Shown here: piece after piece, positions 22,431-32,494 of the stretch
How positions within the stretch are numbered: the first letter of the stretch is position 1
How the letters are laid out: each line of letters begins with the position of its first letter
Assembly: GCA_022539475.1 (NCBI GenBank)
Contig: VCMS01000394.1
Coordinates: 1-42,186, forward strand
Direction: 5' to 3'
DNA: 42,186 bases
Source: Gracilaria domingensis
Taxonomy: Eukaryota > Rhodophyta > Florideophyceae > Gracilariales > Gracilariaceae
Made by a program: the position numbers and the translations under genes
Notes under the pieces: generated by a model
Told to the model about the DNA's origin: nothing
What the model saw: the letters and a program-made list of their open reading frames with translations, nothing else
Database searches by the model: none

Positions 22431-23366
22431 TGTAGGGAACGTAAGGCCCCGTTTTGCCTCAGAATCTACACGTTCGTTCCGTATTATTCCATAGTGGGCG
22501 TATTCTTATTTCCTCGATCTGTTTCAGAGAACAATTTGTTCTTTCACATACCACACAATATTCTCGCAGATGGCCGTGTAGCTGGAAAAGCACCTCCTTG
22601 TTGTTACGATGCACCATGATATAACTCAGTCGAGCTGCCCGAGCCACCACCTGCAAGAATTTTAGATAACTACCTACGTTCTTAGCATCAATCTCGCAAT
22701 CTTTGCTCCAATGTTAGTCCAGTCCTTGCTCTTCATCTTGTACAACACGATAGATTCCCTGGTTCACTAGACTCCTGGAAATCCACTGAGGCCTAGACAG
22801 TAACCATCTGTTCCAGGCCTGAGGTGCCCTTTCTGAGCAGATAGCACACATTGTCTATTATGTATCCATCATCCTCTGCGTCATGCCACCATTGCCGATC
22901 TTTATGGCCCTCTTTAGTTCTGTTTCTAGAACTGGACCTTGCTGACACATACGCACCGAGCAGGTTCTTGTGCCATTATTCGTTCCCCTTTTCTGCCTCG
23001 TATGAGGCAACGTCCAGAACCAGATCGAGAAGTCCCACATTTGTTGCTGCCACTCCTTCTACCTCTACAAAGTTCAGCTCTGCTAAAAACCTCATCACCT
23101 CCTCTTCCTTTTCCACATCTTCAAAACACTGGAAGCCGCTGTAACAATCTACTTGGTACAGTTTGTCTCTTGCATAACGTGCTCAAAGCCCGAAACATTT
23201 CGCGATACTTTGGCCCATCTCCTCTTTATTCTAACACTTTCAGTGATGCAACTACTTGAACCCTCAGAACTCCATACTTTGTATGCCTTCCCTTCTAGCA
23301 CATTCTTTCGATTCTGTACATCGTCATTGTAGTACCGAACAAATGCGTCTCCACAGCTCTGCATAC
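22431..23366. other. unassigned DNA between two LINE tails
   Basis: Minus-strand fragments of protein-like composition occur (for example around 23007-23130, with VMRFLAELNFVEVEGVAA), but no family is recognised. It may be the interior of copy 1's original insertion target or older debris. Confidence 0.3.
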
Positions 23367-23690
23367 GTCTTCTTCTTCTTCTTCTTCTTCTTTTTCTTTA
23401 TTGTGGACAGTAGTTTCCTCTTACTAAACTACAGTAGAGCTTCAAATGAAGTTCCCTATTTAAAAAGGCCAAGAAGTTCTGTGAAGTATGTCTTATCAGG
23501 TACTGAACTGATGATTTTGCTTCATGTGGCTGTCCAGCGAACAGGAATCGTCGAGAGGTATTCAGCAGCGGATATCGTAGCACCAAATGCTCGCAATCTT
23601 TCTTGACGTTTGTCCCACAAGTGCACCGCAACTTTCTATAGTTCAAATATGAAGCAACAGGTAGCGTACTTCCTTCCTTCATCACTTGAA
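23367..23690 (-). mobile_element. LINE 3' end, copy 2
   Basis: The minus frame 23685-23398 carries VASYLNYRKLRCTCGTNVKK, then DCEHLVLRYP, where copy 1 has CP, so the last cysteine is lost. It then has QYLIRHTSQNFLAFLNREL, parallel to copy 1. The stop is followed by AATAAAGAAAAAGAAG and then about seven GAA units (plus-strand 23367-23400). Same family, more decayed. The two tails show that this LINE uses a GAA microsatellite 3' end. Confidence 0.75.
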
Positions 23691-23699
23691 CGCCATCGC

Positions 23700-25400
23700 T
23701 ACTTTGACACTTCTGAAATAGTCTCTCGTACTCCAGAAATCAAGATTATGATTCCTAGCGTCATTGGTAGTCCCCGCACATGTCTAGCAACCCCTCGTAT
23801 GACTTTCGATTCTCCTTGTCCACGATCCATAAGACAGAACGTTCAAGTTTAGCATGCTTCAATAAACAAAGTTTGCGATTGTTCCCCCCTTGCTCTCCTC
23901 GCTTCGAACAAACAAAATCGGTATTACAAAAAGGCGAACAATTCGTTCATCACGTGTGGAGCAAACACTGCAACTTAGAAGGCTTGTCACTCGGTCAGAT
24001 AAAGTATGCAGCACGTCGGCCCTGATCCCATTATCATTCCATGAGTCATCAAGGTAGAATGCTCAAGTGCGCTCATTAAAATATTCAGCAGTTTCTTTCA
24101 CAGGACTTTCAAGCCCTTGATTGCTCGCACTCTATCCGCATGGAGTCTCCCTCCACTGCGACGCACCATCTCTGCAAGTAGTTTTGACCAGAGTTCGATC
24201 CCTTGCCTCTTCTCCGAGACACATGTACAACCGACCATCTGGAAATCGTTCCCGTACATATCGATCCTGTACCGCGTACATATGGACACAGTTGCAACCA
24301 AACTAAACAATCTCCACCCGCGTTGCTGTCTGCCGGCATCCCTTGCTTGAACTTTCCTTCGCACTTCGCCAGCTCGGCACTTCATTGTCTCGATGTAAAG
24401 TCTGCAGCAATTCTATTTCCATTCTTTGGAACAATGTTTAATGTAGAATTCTCAGTGAAGTTGGATTTGAACTAGTTTGGCCAACTTTACACCAGTGGCA
24501 TTATGATATGAGATAGTCTATATTTTTGTTCGCACCTCCAAAATCGGACTTCAGCTCTTTGAGCTCTGCTGGAAGGTCTTTGACGACATCTTTACAAAGG
24601 AAAAATACTCGTCACCCTTGTCTTCCGCGAACCTCACGATTCCAAGAACACCCGCCCCCCCCCTCCTCCGAAAACAACAACTTCTCCACTCATTTCTGCA
24701 AATGGGAAACCGGTGGTGTCAAACGAAAATTGTCCTTTGTGCCAGTAAACTTCCAAGTTGTCCTGGCTCCGGCGGTCTCACAGCTGGAATGAGAAGAGGT
24801 GAAGGTGAGAGAGCGAGCATGGAGATGTCAAGATTTCATCTGTGTACAGACTTGTACCCTGTAATGCAGTCTCTGTGTTGCGCAAACTTGTAGGTCAATG
24901 ACGATCGACACGTGAATGAATGAGGCGTTCATTTGTACATAAGAATATCGGATCGACACTGTCGCTCCCTTTACCGAAGGATAACATTAACGTTTGGCAC
25001 ATATTAGGCCTTTTTAATTAAGGCCATAAGGCCCTAATTTTGAAATAAGATAAGCCGAAGTGAGGATTTCGGTTTAATTAACAAAATAAAGCTCCTCAAG
25101 AATCTCGCTTATTTTGAAACAAGGGAAGAAACAAGAATTGGCCAGGAGCCCCCAAGCTTATCCCTTAGCTTATGCGGGTCATCATCTCGAGATACAACTT
25201 AGGAACTCGACAAGATGTCGGGAAATATAAACGCATCACAAGACGAATCAAATCCCACTCCCATACCCCCAACGAGCTCCGTATCAAACGCGCTACCGTC
25301 TGTTGGCACACTAACACCGGAAAATGGTTCTCTCGCCTAAACCAACCGTGGGCGCCCACGATCTTGATCTAGACCACAGTTTTTACCACAACGCCCTGTG
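23700..25400. other. unassigned region, coding-like scraps
   Basis: Nothing identifiable. Minus-strand pieces at about 24098-24385 (contains IDMYGNDFQMVGCTCVSEKR) and 24505-24605 (contains DVVKDLPAELKELKSDFGG) look like former coding sequence. AT-rich DNA with palindromic TTAATTAAGGCC words begins near 24990. Confidence 0.35.
25037..25123 (+). repeat. 13-bp direct repeat pair in AT-rich DNA
   Basis: ATTTTGAAATAAG (25037-25049) and ATTTTGAAACAAG (25111-25123) differ at one base and are 74 bases apart. Both lie in an AT-rich block with TTAATTAA twice, about 500 bases upstream of the gene at 25599. They could be subterminal repeats of a small transposon or promoter elements. Confidence 0.5.
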
Positions 25401-25422
25401 CAAAGGTTCGTTATGAACCGAG

Positions 25423-25430
25423 TATAAAAA
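25423..25430 (+). promoter_or_regulatory. TATA box of the 25599 gene
   Basis: TATAAAAA lies 169 bases upstream of the ATG at 25599 and is the clearest TATA box outside the retrotransposons. No upstream element was recognised. Confidence 0.5.
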
Positions 25431-25598
25431 TAGTGGATCTTACGTTCTCTTATTGCAAACGGTGCTCCAACGCAGAAACAAAAAACTCTTGACAACACAT
25501 GCAGCAAATTAGCCACGTCCGCGCGTCAAAGAAATGTCCCTGATTGTGTAATTGTCGAAGAAGTTCGGAAGTATGGAATACGTTGGAGGAGAGATCAT

Positions 25599-26639
25599 AT
25601 GGCGAACATAACAGCAGAAAACGTTCGAAATCTTATCAACTCTCTCAGCGATATGTCCAAAAAGGTTTTGCTTATGTCCGATATTCGAAGCGAAGATCAT
25701 GGTGATCCTGTTGCAGCGGCTCGTGACATAGAAAACGACGCAACTCATATTCTGGATCACGCAGTTCTTGACTATCGCCATCTGGCCTCTAAACGAAGCC
25801 TAACTACGGATGAAGAGGCCGAACGCATACTAGAACAAAACCGCGAAACAAGACTGGAAAAGCAAAAGCGCAATCGAGAGAGGCAAGAAACGTTCGAAAG
25901 CAACAAATGTAAGCGAGAAGCGGAGCGTGTTGCTAAGGAGCGTCGTCGAACTGCGGTAGAGCTTCAGAACCTTCGAGCACAAACGAGAATTGCAAATGCT
26001 GCTGTAGCTAGTGCTTCGCTGCAGCGCCGTCAGAGCGAACAGTTCGGGATTCTGGTTTCTTTGTTTGCCCGAAGCAATAATTTGCAGGTCAAACAACCCG
26101 CTACACAGTTGCCCCTAGAGCTTCCTTCTCAACCACTCTTGATGGACGCAGATCTTGTCCGTCTTTGTGAAAACGGTGGCGTCGAAAGTACTGAAGCACC
26201 CTCAGAAGGTCCTGCTTTGACGTCTTCCTCCAATCCGGAGAGCGATTTGCCGCTGTCGTTGAACGAGGCAGCACCAAATGCAGACGTCCTTCGCTCCGGG
26301 CGCCTCGCTCCCTCGCTGGCGCTCGGTCGCTCGGCTCCCTCCGCTGCGGACTTTGCGCTCGGCGCTCCGCGAGCCTTTGAATTGCTTTACGAAAGGTACG
26401 TATCTATCTCATCGCCATCACGCGGTGCATGCCTAGCTAACTTTTCTTCGTATCTACTGCGCAATTGTAAGGCGTACCCACGTTTGAGGAAGATCCAGTT
26501 GCATAGCATGGCTGCAGTTGTGTATGCTATGGGGAAAAGGCCTTTCTCAAACGGCCACTTCCCAAGGAATAAACGGTATCTGTGTAGAGCAAAACGCCCT
26601 TTGTGGGGATGCACCGAGGTGCTTTTCATAGTTTGTTGA
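25599..26639 (+). CDS. unrecognised coiled-coil protein next to LTR 1
   Basis: The 346-codon frame starts at an ATG downstream of a TATA box. Residues 1-60 are soluble with NVRNLINSLSDMSKK. Residues about 65-130 form a long charged, R/K/E-rich helix (EEAERILEQNRETRLEKQKR), very likely a coiled coil. Residues 140-250 are Leu/Pro/Ser-rich. From about residue 230 the DNA becomes a C/T-rich GC stretch (26290-26375), and the protein tail after that has no domain-like pattern. The end is suspect. GGTACGTATC at 26395 is a good 5' splice site, and the stop lies exactly where LTR 1 appears to begin, so the original C-terminus may be spliced away or lost by insertion. No function can be named. Confidence 0.5.
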   Translation: MANITAENVRNLINSLSDMSKKVLLMSDIRSEDHGDPVAAARDIENDATHILDHAVLDYRHLASKRSLTTDEEAERILEQNRETRLEKQKRNRERQETFESNKCKREAERVAKERRRTAVELQNLRAQTRIANAAVASASLQRRQSEQFGILVSLFARSNNLQVKQPATQLPLELPSQPLLMDADLVRLCENGGVESTEAPSEGPALTSSSNPESDLPLSLNEAAPNADVLRSGRLAPSLALGRSAPSAADFALGAPRAFELLYERYVSISSPSRGACLANFSSYLLRNCKAYPRLRKIQLHSMAAVVYAMGKRPFSNGHFPRNKRYLCRAKRPLWGCTEVLFIVC

Positions 26640-27438
26640 TCCGTTACCGGCTGCGACACCTCAGGTTATGAGAGGCTACTGGGGTAGTGCCCCTATTTTG
26701 GGGTATGCCTAGGAAGGGTAGTATTTCTGCACACGTGTGCCAAGTTGGCCCGATCGCGCGGGCCTCGTGGCAAGCATGCCACGGGGGCACACCTGTAGTG
26801 TATTGGCCGGCAGCGCCGGATAGTTAGATATTTTAATTGCTATTTTCAAGTGCCGTATATAAGTGGCGGCACTTGCCGCCACTGTACGGGAAGTAAACCT
26901 CAACGAGGCCTTTGGCTCTGATCTTCTTGCCGCTTGCGCACGGTCACCAGCCCCATCCTGGGGAATACCGCCGCAATTCCGGGCTGATCAACCAACCTCC
27001 GTCCCTGAGGAGTACTAATCCGTCGTCACGGCACTTTTCTTATCTATTTTATTGTTTTCATTTCCGTCTTACGGCTTTCGCTACTCTGCCCTACATTGTA
27101 GGTTTGTTTTATTTGTCTCGGGAGTTTTCCCGCTTATCGCGAGTCAGTGCTCCGCAGTGCGGCTCGTTTGTCGATCTTTTGTCGTCCCATACCGTTGGGC
27201 TGGATACCCCCACTCGCTGTGGCTCGCCGGAACCATCCGGATACCTACGCCGATTCTACCCCTTTTACCTCCGACTGCACGCCCAGATCGGGGCCACCCG
27301 GATTTACACCCGGCTCGTGTTGGCCCTATCGGAGGGTTCTGCCGCTCGACTGCCCTTCACAGGGAGCAGGGCCTGAACACCCTGAGGTGCTCGTCCGCGA
27401 CGCGGTTTGTTGTTTCCCGTCGAGGGTTTTGCACCACA
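26636..27438 (+). repeat. 5' LTR of element 1
   Basis: It ends at CA (27437-27438), three bases before the primer site. The left end is placed at TGTTG (26636) from the TG rule and the end of the preceding gene's frame. The second LTR is not available for confirmation. The U3 part has several palindromic words: GCACACGTGTGC (26729-26740), GTGGCA/TGCCAC and CCGGC/GCCGG. A TATA box lies at 26856. Confidence 0.6.
26856..26862 (+). promoter_or_regulatory. TATA box in LTR 1
   Basis: TATATAA lies about 220 bases into the LTR in a GTATATAAGTGG context. It sets the U3/R boundary at roughly 26885-26895 (inferred). Confidence 0.6.
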
Positions 27439-27441
27439 AAC

Positions 27442-27462
27442 TGGTCTCCCGACCTAGAATCG
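27442..27462 (+). other. primer binding site 1, tRNA-Tyr type
   Basis: TGGTCTCCCGACCTAGAA continues into TCG. Its complement reads as a normal tRNA 3' end: T-loop CGATT, T-stem CTAGG, acceptor strand TCGGGAG, discriminator A, CCA. A G72 implies a C1-G72 pair with A73, the identity set of eukaryotic tRNA-Tyr. Element 2 has the same site. Confidence 0.8.
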
Positions 27463-27602
27463 GCTTTATTGGCCAACAATCGTTGGAGCTGGTTCGTTTG
27501 TTTGGAGCCCAGATAGTTGGGAATATCCGTTCTTACGGTTCTCTCATTGTCCGTTTTCGGAAGTTGTTTTGGTTGCCCATTGGCCGACTGTGTCGGTGAA
27601 CG

Positions 27603-29612
27603 ATGTCGTCCCGTCGCAGGAGTAGCGCGCCACGTGCCGCTTCTGTGCCCGGTTCGTCCGGCTTGCCGGCAAGTTTGCCTCCGTTGCCGAAGGACGCACT
27701 GAAGGTCCCAGGCAATGGCGACCCGAAACCGGCTTCCCGGGGCCGCCGTTCTGACAACGGGACCCCACCAACTCGTGGGCCAACTGAGACCGCACCTGCG
27801 GCTGATGCCGCCGCAGCGGTTGACGTTACGTCGTCGCGGTCCGACGAGTATACCCTCCGTGAATTAGAGGCTCAGGTTCGCATCCTGCAGAACTCCCAAG
27901 TGGGCCTCATCCGGGATATTACGAAACTCCGGCAACGGCTCGATGAAGCCGGTGTCCGGGATGTTTCGAGCGACGTCCGTGTTTTACGGTCTGATGTCAA
28001 CCAGATTATGGAACACCGACAGGTGTCGGCTGGTCTGCACGAGCAGGCTGCCGCACGCCTGGACCGCCTGGCTACCCGTCTGGAGACGGTCGAGCAAATC
28101 ATCGTATCTGATGCTGTTGCGCCGGGAGCCCCGGTTTCTGAGGGTTCTCAGCACTCGCGCCGTTCCCGGGATCGTCCGGCAAAGAAGAAGGTCAAGGTTG
28201 AGTCTGACTCGTCTTCTTCATCCTCTTCTGATGAGGAGGGCCCCAAGAAGGGGTCGTCTACCGACTCTTCGGACAGCGCGGAAGAGCGCTCTCGCTATCG
28301 TGCATCCCGTTCGCGGGCTACTGAAGCCACTTCTGGTGTTGCACGAGGCCGTACGAAAGGACGGAGACACCTCGGATTGAAGGAGTTGAAGCCGACAAAC
28401 TTACTGTATCGGAAGCTACTATCTTACCGATATTATCGGCTTGATGACACGACGCCACAGAGGACCCCACGTGGGACTGGCAAAGTGCGAAATCATCTCC
28501 GACAAATGGAGCTCACGCTAAAGCCCCACAAGTTCTCTGGGGAAGATCCAATTCTTGTCTTGGATTTTCTTAGCCGCTTCGTAGCGGAAGCCGATGTACT
28601 TCGGATGAGTGAGGCACAGGCCTACATCGCGCTGCCGTACTTTTTGACGGGGGTAGCCGAAGATCAATTCAATTCGGTTCGTGGGTCGTCTCGCGCCTCC
28701 GAAGGAGGAGTTACGTGCTGGCCGGAAGCGGTACAATATCTCCTGCGCTCTTACGCGACAGGCAATGCGATACAAGGTGCCATACTCGCGCTACGAGACA
28801 CGAAGCAAGGAGCCGAAGAATCGGAAACCGTTTATTCGACCCGCCTCAATAAGGCTTTCCACAGATGTGGCAACGTGTTCTCCGCAGCCGAGCGGTGTAC
28901 GATGTTTGTTGATGGACTGGACCGATCAATTCGGACGTTGGTAGCCCATTATCGGGAGAACAAACGCCGGATTACCTATCTGGAACTCGTTCAATTTGCC
29001 CAAGCGGAGGGAGATGCAGCTCGAGCACGCACTGGTATCAAGACGCGCCCGCGCCGACTCCTTCATGTAGAAGGCCGAGACTCCTCACTGCCTCACTCGC
29101 GAGGTTCTGTTCAAGGGGGTTATGATAACCTGCACCTGTTACAGGACGATGGTTCAATCCCGAGTTCGGAATTGCCGTCGACGACGGAGCAGTCTACAGT
29201 GGACGGAGACCCCGCTCTGTACGCCGGACGTCAAGTCCCGGCATTGCCCGTGCCGCACTTTGGCGGATATCGAAGCCAACGCCCTGGATGGAGGGACCCG
29301 TATCCTCCTCGACAGGAGCGCCGGCCGCCCAACGCGGATCTTCTTCGTCACCTTATTTGTCATACCTGTTACAGGCCAGGGCACATCGCTCCGAATTGCT
29401 TAATGCCCATACGGGATATGGCGAAGATAGTGCCTCAGTATGAGTCGTTGACGCCCGCCGAGCGGGAACGTGTTCCCGACAAATCGTACCTTCGTGCGAA
29501 GGCGGAGACTCAGCCTCGAAACCAGAAAACGGTGCCATCGAATGGTGGAACTGTAGCCGCCCCTGCGGAATCACAACCTCCGCAGATTGGCGGCGACGCT
29601 CAGAAAAACTGA
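27603..29612 (+). CDS. gag: gag polyprotein of element 1
   Basis: The 669-codon protein starts at an ATG, 141 bases after the primer site. Residues 1-80 are Pro/Ser/Ala-rich. A leucine-heptad coil spans about 80-175 (ELEAQVRILQNSQVGLIRD). An acidic Ser stretch and an RS-rich stretch span about 190-250 (DSSSSSSSDEEG). A retrotransposon capsid-like domain spans about 300-480 (MELTLKPHKFSGEDPILVL, ending near the DGLDRSIRTLVAHY region). A zinc knuckle CHTCYRPGHIAPNC (CX2CX4HX4C) lies near residues 585-598. This is the nucleocapsid-type gag of Ty3/gypsy elements, which packages RNA in virus-like particles. It is fully open. Gag 2 has the same order. Confidence 0.88.
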   Translation: MSSRRRSSAPRAASVPGSSGLPASLPPLPKDALKVPGNGDPKPASRGRRSDNGTPPTRGPTETAPAADAAAAVDVTSSRSDEYTLRELEAQVRILQNSQVGLIRDITKLRQRLDEAGVRDVSSDVRVLRSDVNQIMEHRQVSAGLHEQAAARLDRLATRLETVEQIIVSDAVAPGAPVSEGSQHSRRSRDRPAKKKVKVESDSSSSSSSDEEGPKKGSSTDSSDSAEERSRYRASRSRATEATSGVARGRTKGRRHLGLKELKPTNLLYRKLLSYRYYRLDDTTPQRTPRGTGKVRNHLRQMELTLKPHKFSGEDPILVLDFLSRFVAEADVLRMSEAQAYIALPYFLTGVAEDQFNSVRGSSRASEGGVTCWPEAVQYLLRSYATGNAIQGAILALRDTKQGAEESETVYSTRLNKAFHRCGNVFSAAERCTMFVDGLDRSIRTLVAHYRENKRRITYLELVQFAQAEGDAARARTGIKTRPRRLLHVEGRDSSLPHSRGSVQGGYDNLHLLQDDGSIPSSELPSTTEQSTVDGDPALYAGRQVPALPVPHFGGYRSQRPGWRDPYPPRQERRPPNADLLRHLICHTCYRPGHIAPNCLMPIRDMAKIVPQYESLTPAERERVPDKSYLRAKAETQPRNQKTVPSNGGTVAAPAESQPPQIGGDAQKN

Positions 29613-29641
29613 GCAAGGGAGCCTCCAGCAATGGAGAGGCG
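29603..29641 (+). promoter_or_regulatory. predicted -1 ribosomal frameshift site, element 1
   Basis: GAAAAAC (29603-29609) sits directly before the gag stop TGA. The pol frame is -1 to gag and is open across the junction. A short stem-loop follows (GCCTCC paired with GGAGAGGC, one bulge, about 29621-29640). A pol made by re-initiation at the ATG at 29651 is the alternative. Confidence 0.55.
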
Positions 29642-29650
29642 CCCCCAGCG

Positions 29651-31795
29651 ATGGGGTTTAGTGCGCCTGAGGCTGAGAAGCCTCGCTCCCCGGTCACAAT
29701 CCTTTCGAGGAAACTGGCCACTACAGACGTGGACTCTGAGCACCTTGGTGTCTTGCGTCGCCCGTGGATACGGTCTAAGAACAGCCGGTTCCCGGATAGA
29801 GTCCTGGTCATGGCGAAACGTAACTACAAAGTTTACGCCGACCTGGGTGTTTCCGACCAGTACATGGTTCGGCAGTTGTCCGTGCTCGATACAGGAGCTG
29901 GGCCAAATTTCTTGGTTGAATCGATGATTCCGCCGCACTTGCGGTCTCGCGTTCGTGCGGCGCCGCAGATTGACATAGCGGATGCGAACAATCGGCCACT
30001 TTCGACTGTGGGAGTAATAGACCTGCTCGTCAGGCTTGGCCGCTACGTGGCGAAGCTCGATTTCTTGGTTTGCAAGCAACTCGCTGCGCCGGTTATCCTC
30101 GGCTGCGACTTCTGTGACCGCTTCGTCGATGCAATTCGACCGCGGAAGCGAACCATCGAAATGGAAGATGGGACTACTGTACCGATCGTTTGGCGTCCCC
30201 TGCGCCGGGCTCTGAAGAAGCAAGTCCCTTTGCCTGCGGCACAGAAGCCTACAGCCGATGAACGGAAGTCTACAAAGCTCCGAGTAGCTCGGCCCATTTC
30301 CATCCCGCCTGAATCACAGGTCTGGGTTACTGTGACCTCCCCACAATGTGGCTTACAAACGGTACAACCGTTGCCTGCGTTACAGGAGAAGCATCAGCTT
30401 GCCCTCGCTAATGGGATTGTTTTCGTCGAACCCGAGAAGCCTTTTCAGGTGCTGGTTGCGAACTTCAGCCGTTTTCCTCAACGGTTGGTTAGGAGCCAAG
30501 TTATTGGTTCGTTGCTTCCGCACCCTGCGGCTATAGTGCCTACTCAGGTTTCTATTGCCGAGGTTCTCGGAATCCTCGAAGCTGAGGAGGGGGAGGCGGA
30601 ACGGAACAATTCCGAAACGACTGGACCGAACAGTTCGTCGGAAGATGCTACGCCGACTTCGTCGGATGCGAATAACCGCAGCCTGTCGAAGGAAGCGTTG
30701 CCGACCTCGTCGGGCAGTAATGATACAGACCTGAGTGCTGCTGACACGAAGGATAAGGCAGTACAGGAACTGGAGTCTCTGGATCTTGAACATGTCCCAG
30801 AGACTCACCGCGATAAATTGCGGCACATGCTTGAGGAGTTCACGCCCATGTGGGATGGCACTCTGGGTAAGATTGGTATTACCGAACATCGGATTGATTT
30901 GCTACCGAATACTCGGCCCATTTCACAGCACCCTTACAGGGCAGGACCGACAGCTCGGCAGGAGGAGAAAGCTCAAGTTGAGAAGATGCTCCGCGCTGGA
31001 GTTATCGAGCCGGCTCAGTCACCTTGGGCATCGCCGGTGGTGCTCGCGCCCAAAGCTGATGGGTCTTGGCGATTTTGCATCGATTACCGCAAGCTAAACG
31101 CGGCTACGGTCAAGGATGTGTATCCTATCCCACGAATGGATGAATGCATCGATTCATTGGGCGACGCGAAAGTGTTCACAACCCTAGACGCGAATTGGGG
31201 CTATTGGCAAGTTCCCGTGAGGGCTGAGGATCGTGACAAGACAGCCTTCGTTTGGCATGAAGGATTGTACCGATTCAATCGGATGCTCTTTGGGTTAACG
31301 AACGCGCCAGCCACCTTTCAACGAGCTGTGGATATTTTGCTAGCCCGCTTTAAGTGGAAGACTTGCCTGGTATACCTGGATGACATCATTTTCTATTCCA
31401 GCAACCTGGATGAGCACTTGACCCACGTACGGGATGTGATGCGAGTCCTACGCGATGCAGGCATTACGCTCAAGCTCAAGAAGTGTGAGTTCTTTACCGA
31501 AACCGTCAGGTATCTCGGCCATGTTATCCGTCCGGGACGGCTTTCGATTGACGAAGTACGCGTGAAATCCCTCAAAGAGGCTAAGCATCCGAGGACGCAG
31601 ACGGAACTCCGATCTTTTCTCGGCTTGTGCAATGTGTATCGCCGCTTCATTCCGAACTTCGCCGATATCGCTGCACCTCTGAACGAGCTTCTTCGCAAAG
31701 GACAGCCAGTCGATCTGGAAGAATTCGATGACCGCAAGGTCGCGGCTTTCTCGTCGCTCGTGGACGCGGTGACATCGCCACCTGTTTTATTGTAG
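29651..31795 (+). pseudogene. pol: pol of element 1, truncated before RNase H
   Basis: Aspartic protease has VLDTGAGPNF (DTG at 29888-29896) with the second strand ILGCDFCDRF. An acidic Ser/Asn linker follows. Reverse transcriptase is about 30890-31760 with HRIDLLPNTRPI, WRFCIDYRKLNA, FTTLDANWGYWQ, the active-site YLDD (31373-31384) and RSFLGLCNVYRRFIPNF. The frame ends SPPVLL, exactly where element 2's pol goes on into RNase H. The last codon is completed by, and the TAG supplied by, the LTR of element 2. All RT motifs are intact, so disruption is by the insertion alone in the visible part. Confidence 0.88.
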
Positions 31796-32361
31796 TATAG
31801 CTCGGCCAGATCAACGGGGGCTCTACAAGACCAAGTGGTGACGTCACGAGCTCCCGGGCACGTGTGTCTACTGTACCACGTGGGACGCGCAAGCGCAGGC
31901 TTGGACAGGACTAATTAGTCTATTCTCGATAATTAGAATTAATAATTACTAGGTAGGGTAGATATGTGGCCGGGGTGGTGCACCACAAATGCACCTCCCG
32001 GTGGCCCACGTGGCACTAGGCCCGTGAGAGCCGGAGGGGCGCTCGGGTGTACTAAACCCCCGAGACGCCAACTTCCCACACCAAATGGTAAAGTCAAGCA
32101 CCAACTAGGCTAATTTGACACCAGTTCGGTTCTACAGTCACCAATTGGTAAGTCTAGTAGTCCTCTAATAGTTTTGCTGACCTCGAAGGTTATACGTGCC
32201 TGCCGCACACCAGTGCAGGCGTATTTACCACTTGGTCACCGTGCACTATAGGCAACGGTGGGTGCTGCCGACCTATTAGGTGTCACGTGTTTCACTCCTC
32301 CGCCGGGTCGAGCCCACGCAGGGCTCCCCACTAGCAGCTCGCACCGATCGGCTATACCACA
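31791..32361 (+). repeat. 5' LTR of element 2
   Basis: It starts TGTAG inside element 1's pol and ends CCACA (32361), five bases before the primer site, giving 571 bases. It holds six CCANNTGG words, a CRE, three G-boxes and a hairpin (GGCG then CTCGGG, 32038-32047, with CCCGAG then CGCC, 32059-32069, one bulged base). TTTAT just outside is the likely target-site copy. Its partner is outside the window. No clear TATA box. Confidence 0.7.
31838..32013 (+). promoter_or_regulatory. CRE and G-box cluster in LTR 2 U3
   Basis: GTGACGTCAC (31838-31847) is a perfect CRE-type palindrome. CACGTG G-boxes lie at 31859-31864, 31877-31882 and 32007-32012, the last two inside CCACGTGG. These are classic bZIP and bHLH sites, so host regulation through such factors is likely (inference). 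Confidence 0.55.
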
Positions 32362-32366
32362 TATTT

Positions 32367-32384
32367 TGGTCTCCCGACTTAGAA
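32367..32384 (+). other. primer binding site 2, tRNA-Tyr type
   Basis: TGGTCTCCCGACTTAGAA matches primer site 1 at 17 of 18 bases, although the surrounding leaders are unrelated. This conservation across diverged elements supports both primer sites and both LTR right ends. Confidence 0.8.
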
Positions 32385-32494
32385 ATCTGTGGATTACCAA
32401 GTGGTTTTGGGGAGGGAGGATTTGGAAGTCACGAGATACCCGAGTGGTTTGGTTCCCGTTGCCGAAGCAATTGGCTCCGACGCCAGTTACCTAA

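Larger units (their letters stand above)
26636..31790 (+). mobile_element. Ty3/gypsy element 1, 3' part displaced by element 2
   Basis: Order: LTR (about 26636-27438), primer site (27442), gag (27603-29612), -1 frameshift site, pol (29651 on) with protease and reverse transcriptase. Pol stops at 31790 at the point matching the start of RNase H, where LTR 2 begins. RNase H, integrase and the 3' LTR are absent from the window. The simplest reading is a nested insertion, with the remainder beyond the right edge. The 5' boundary is uncertain by tens of bases. Confidence 0.8.
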
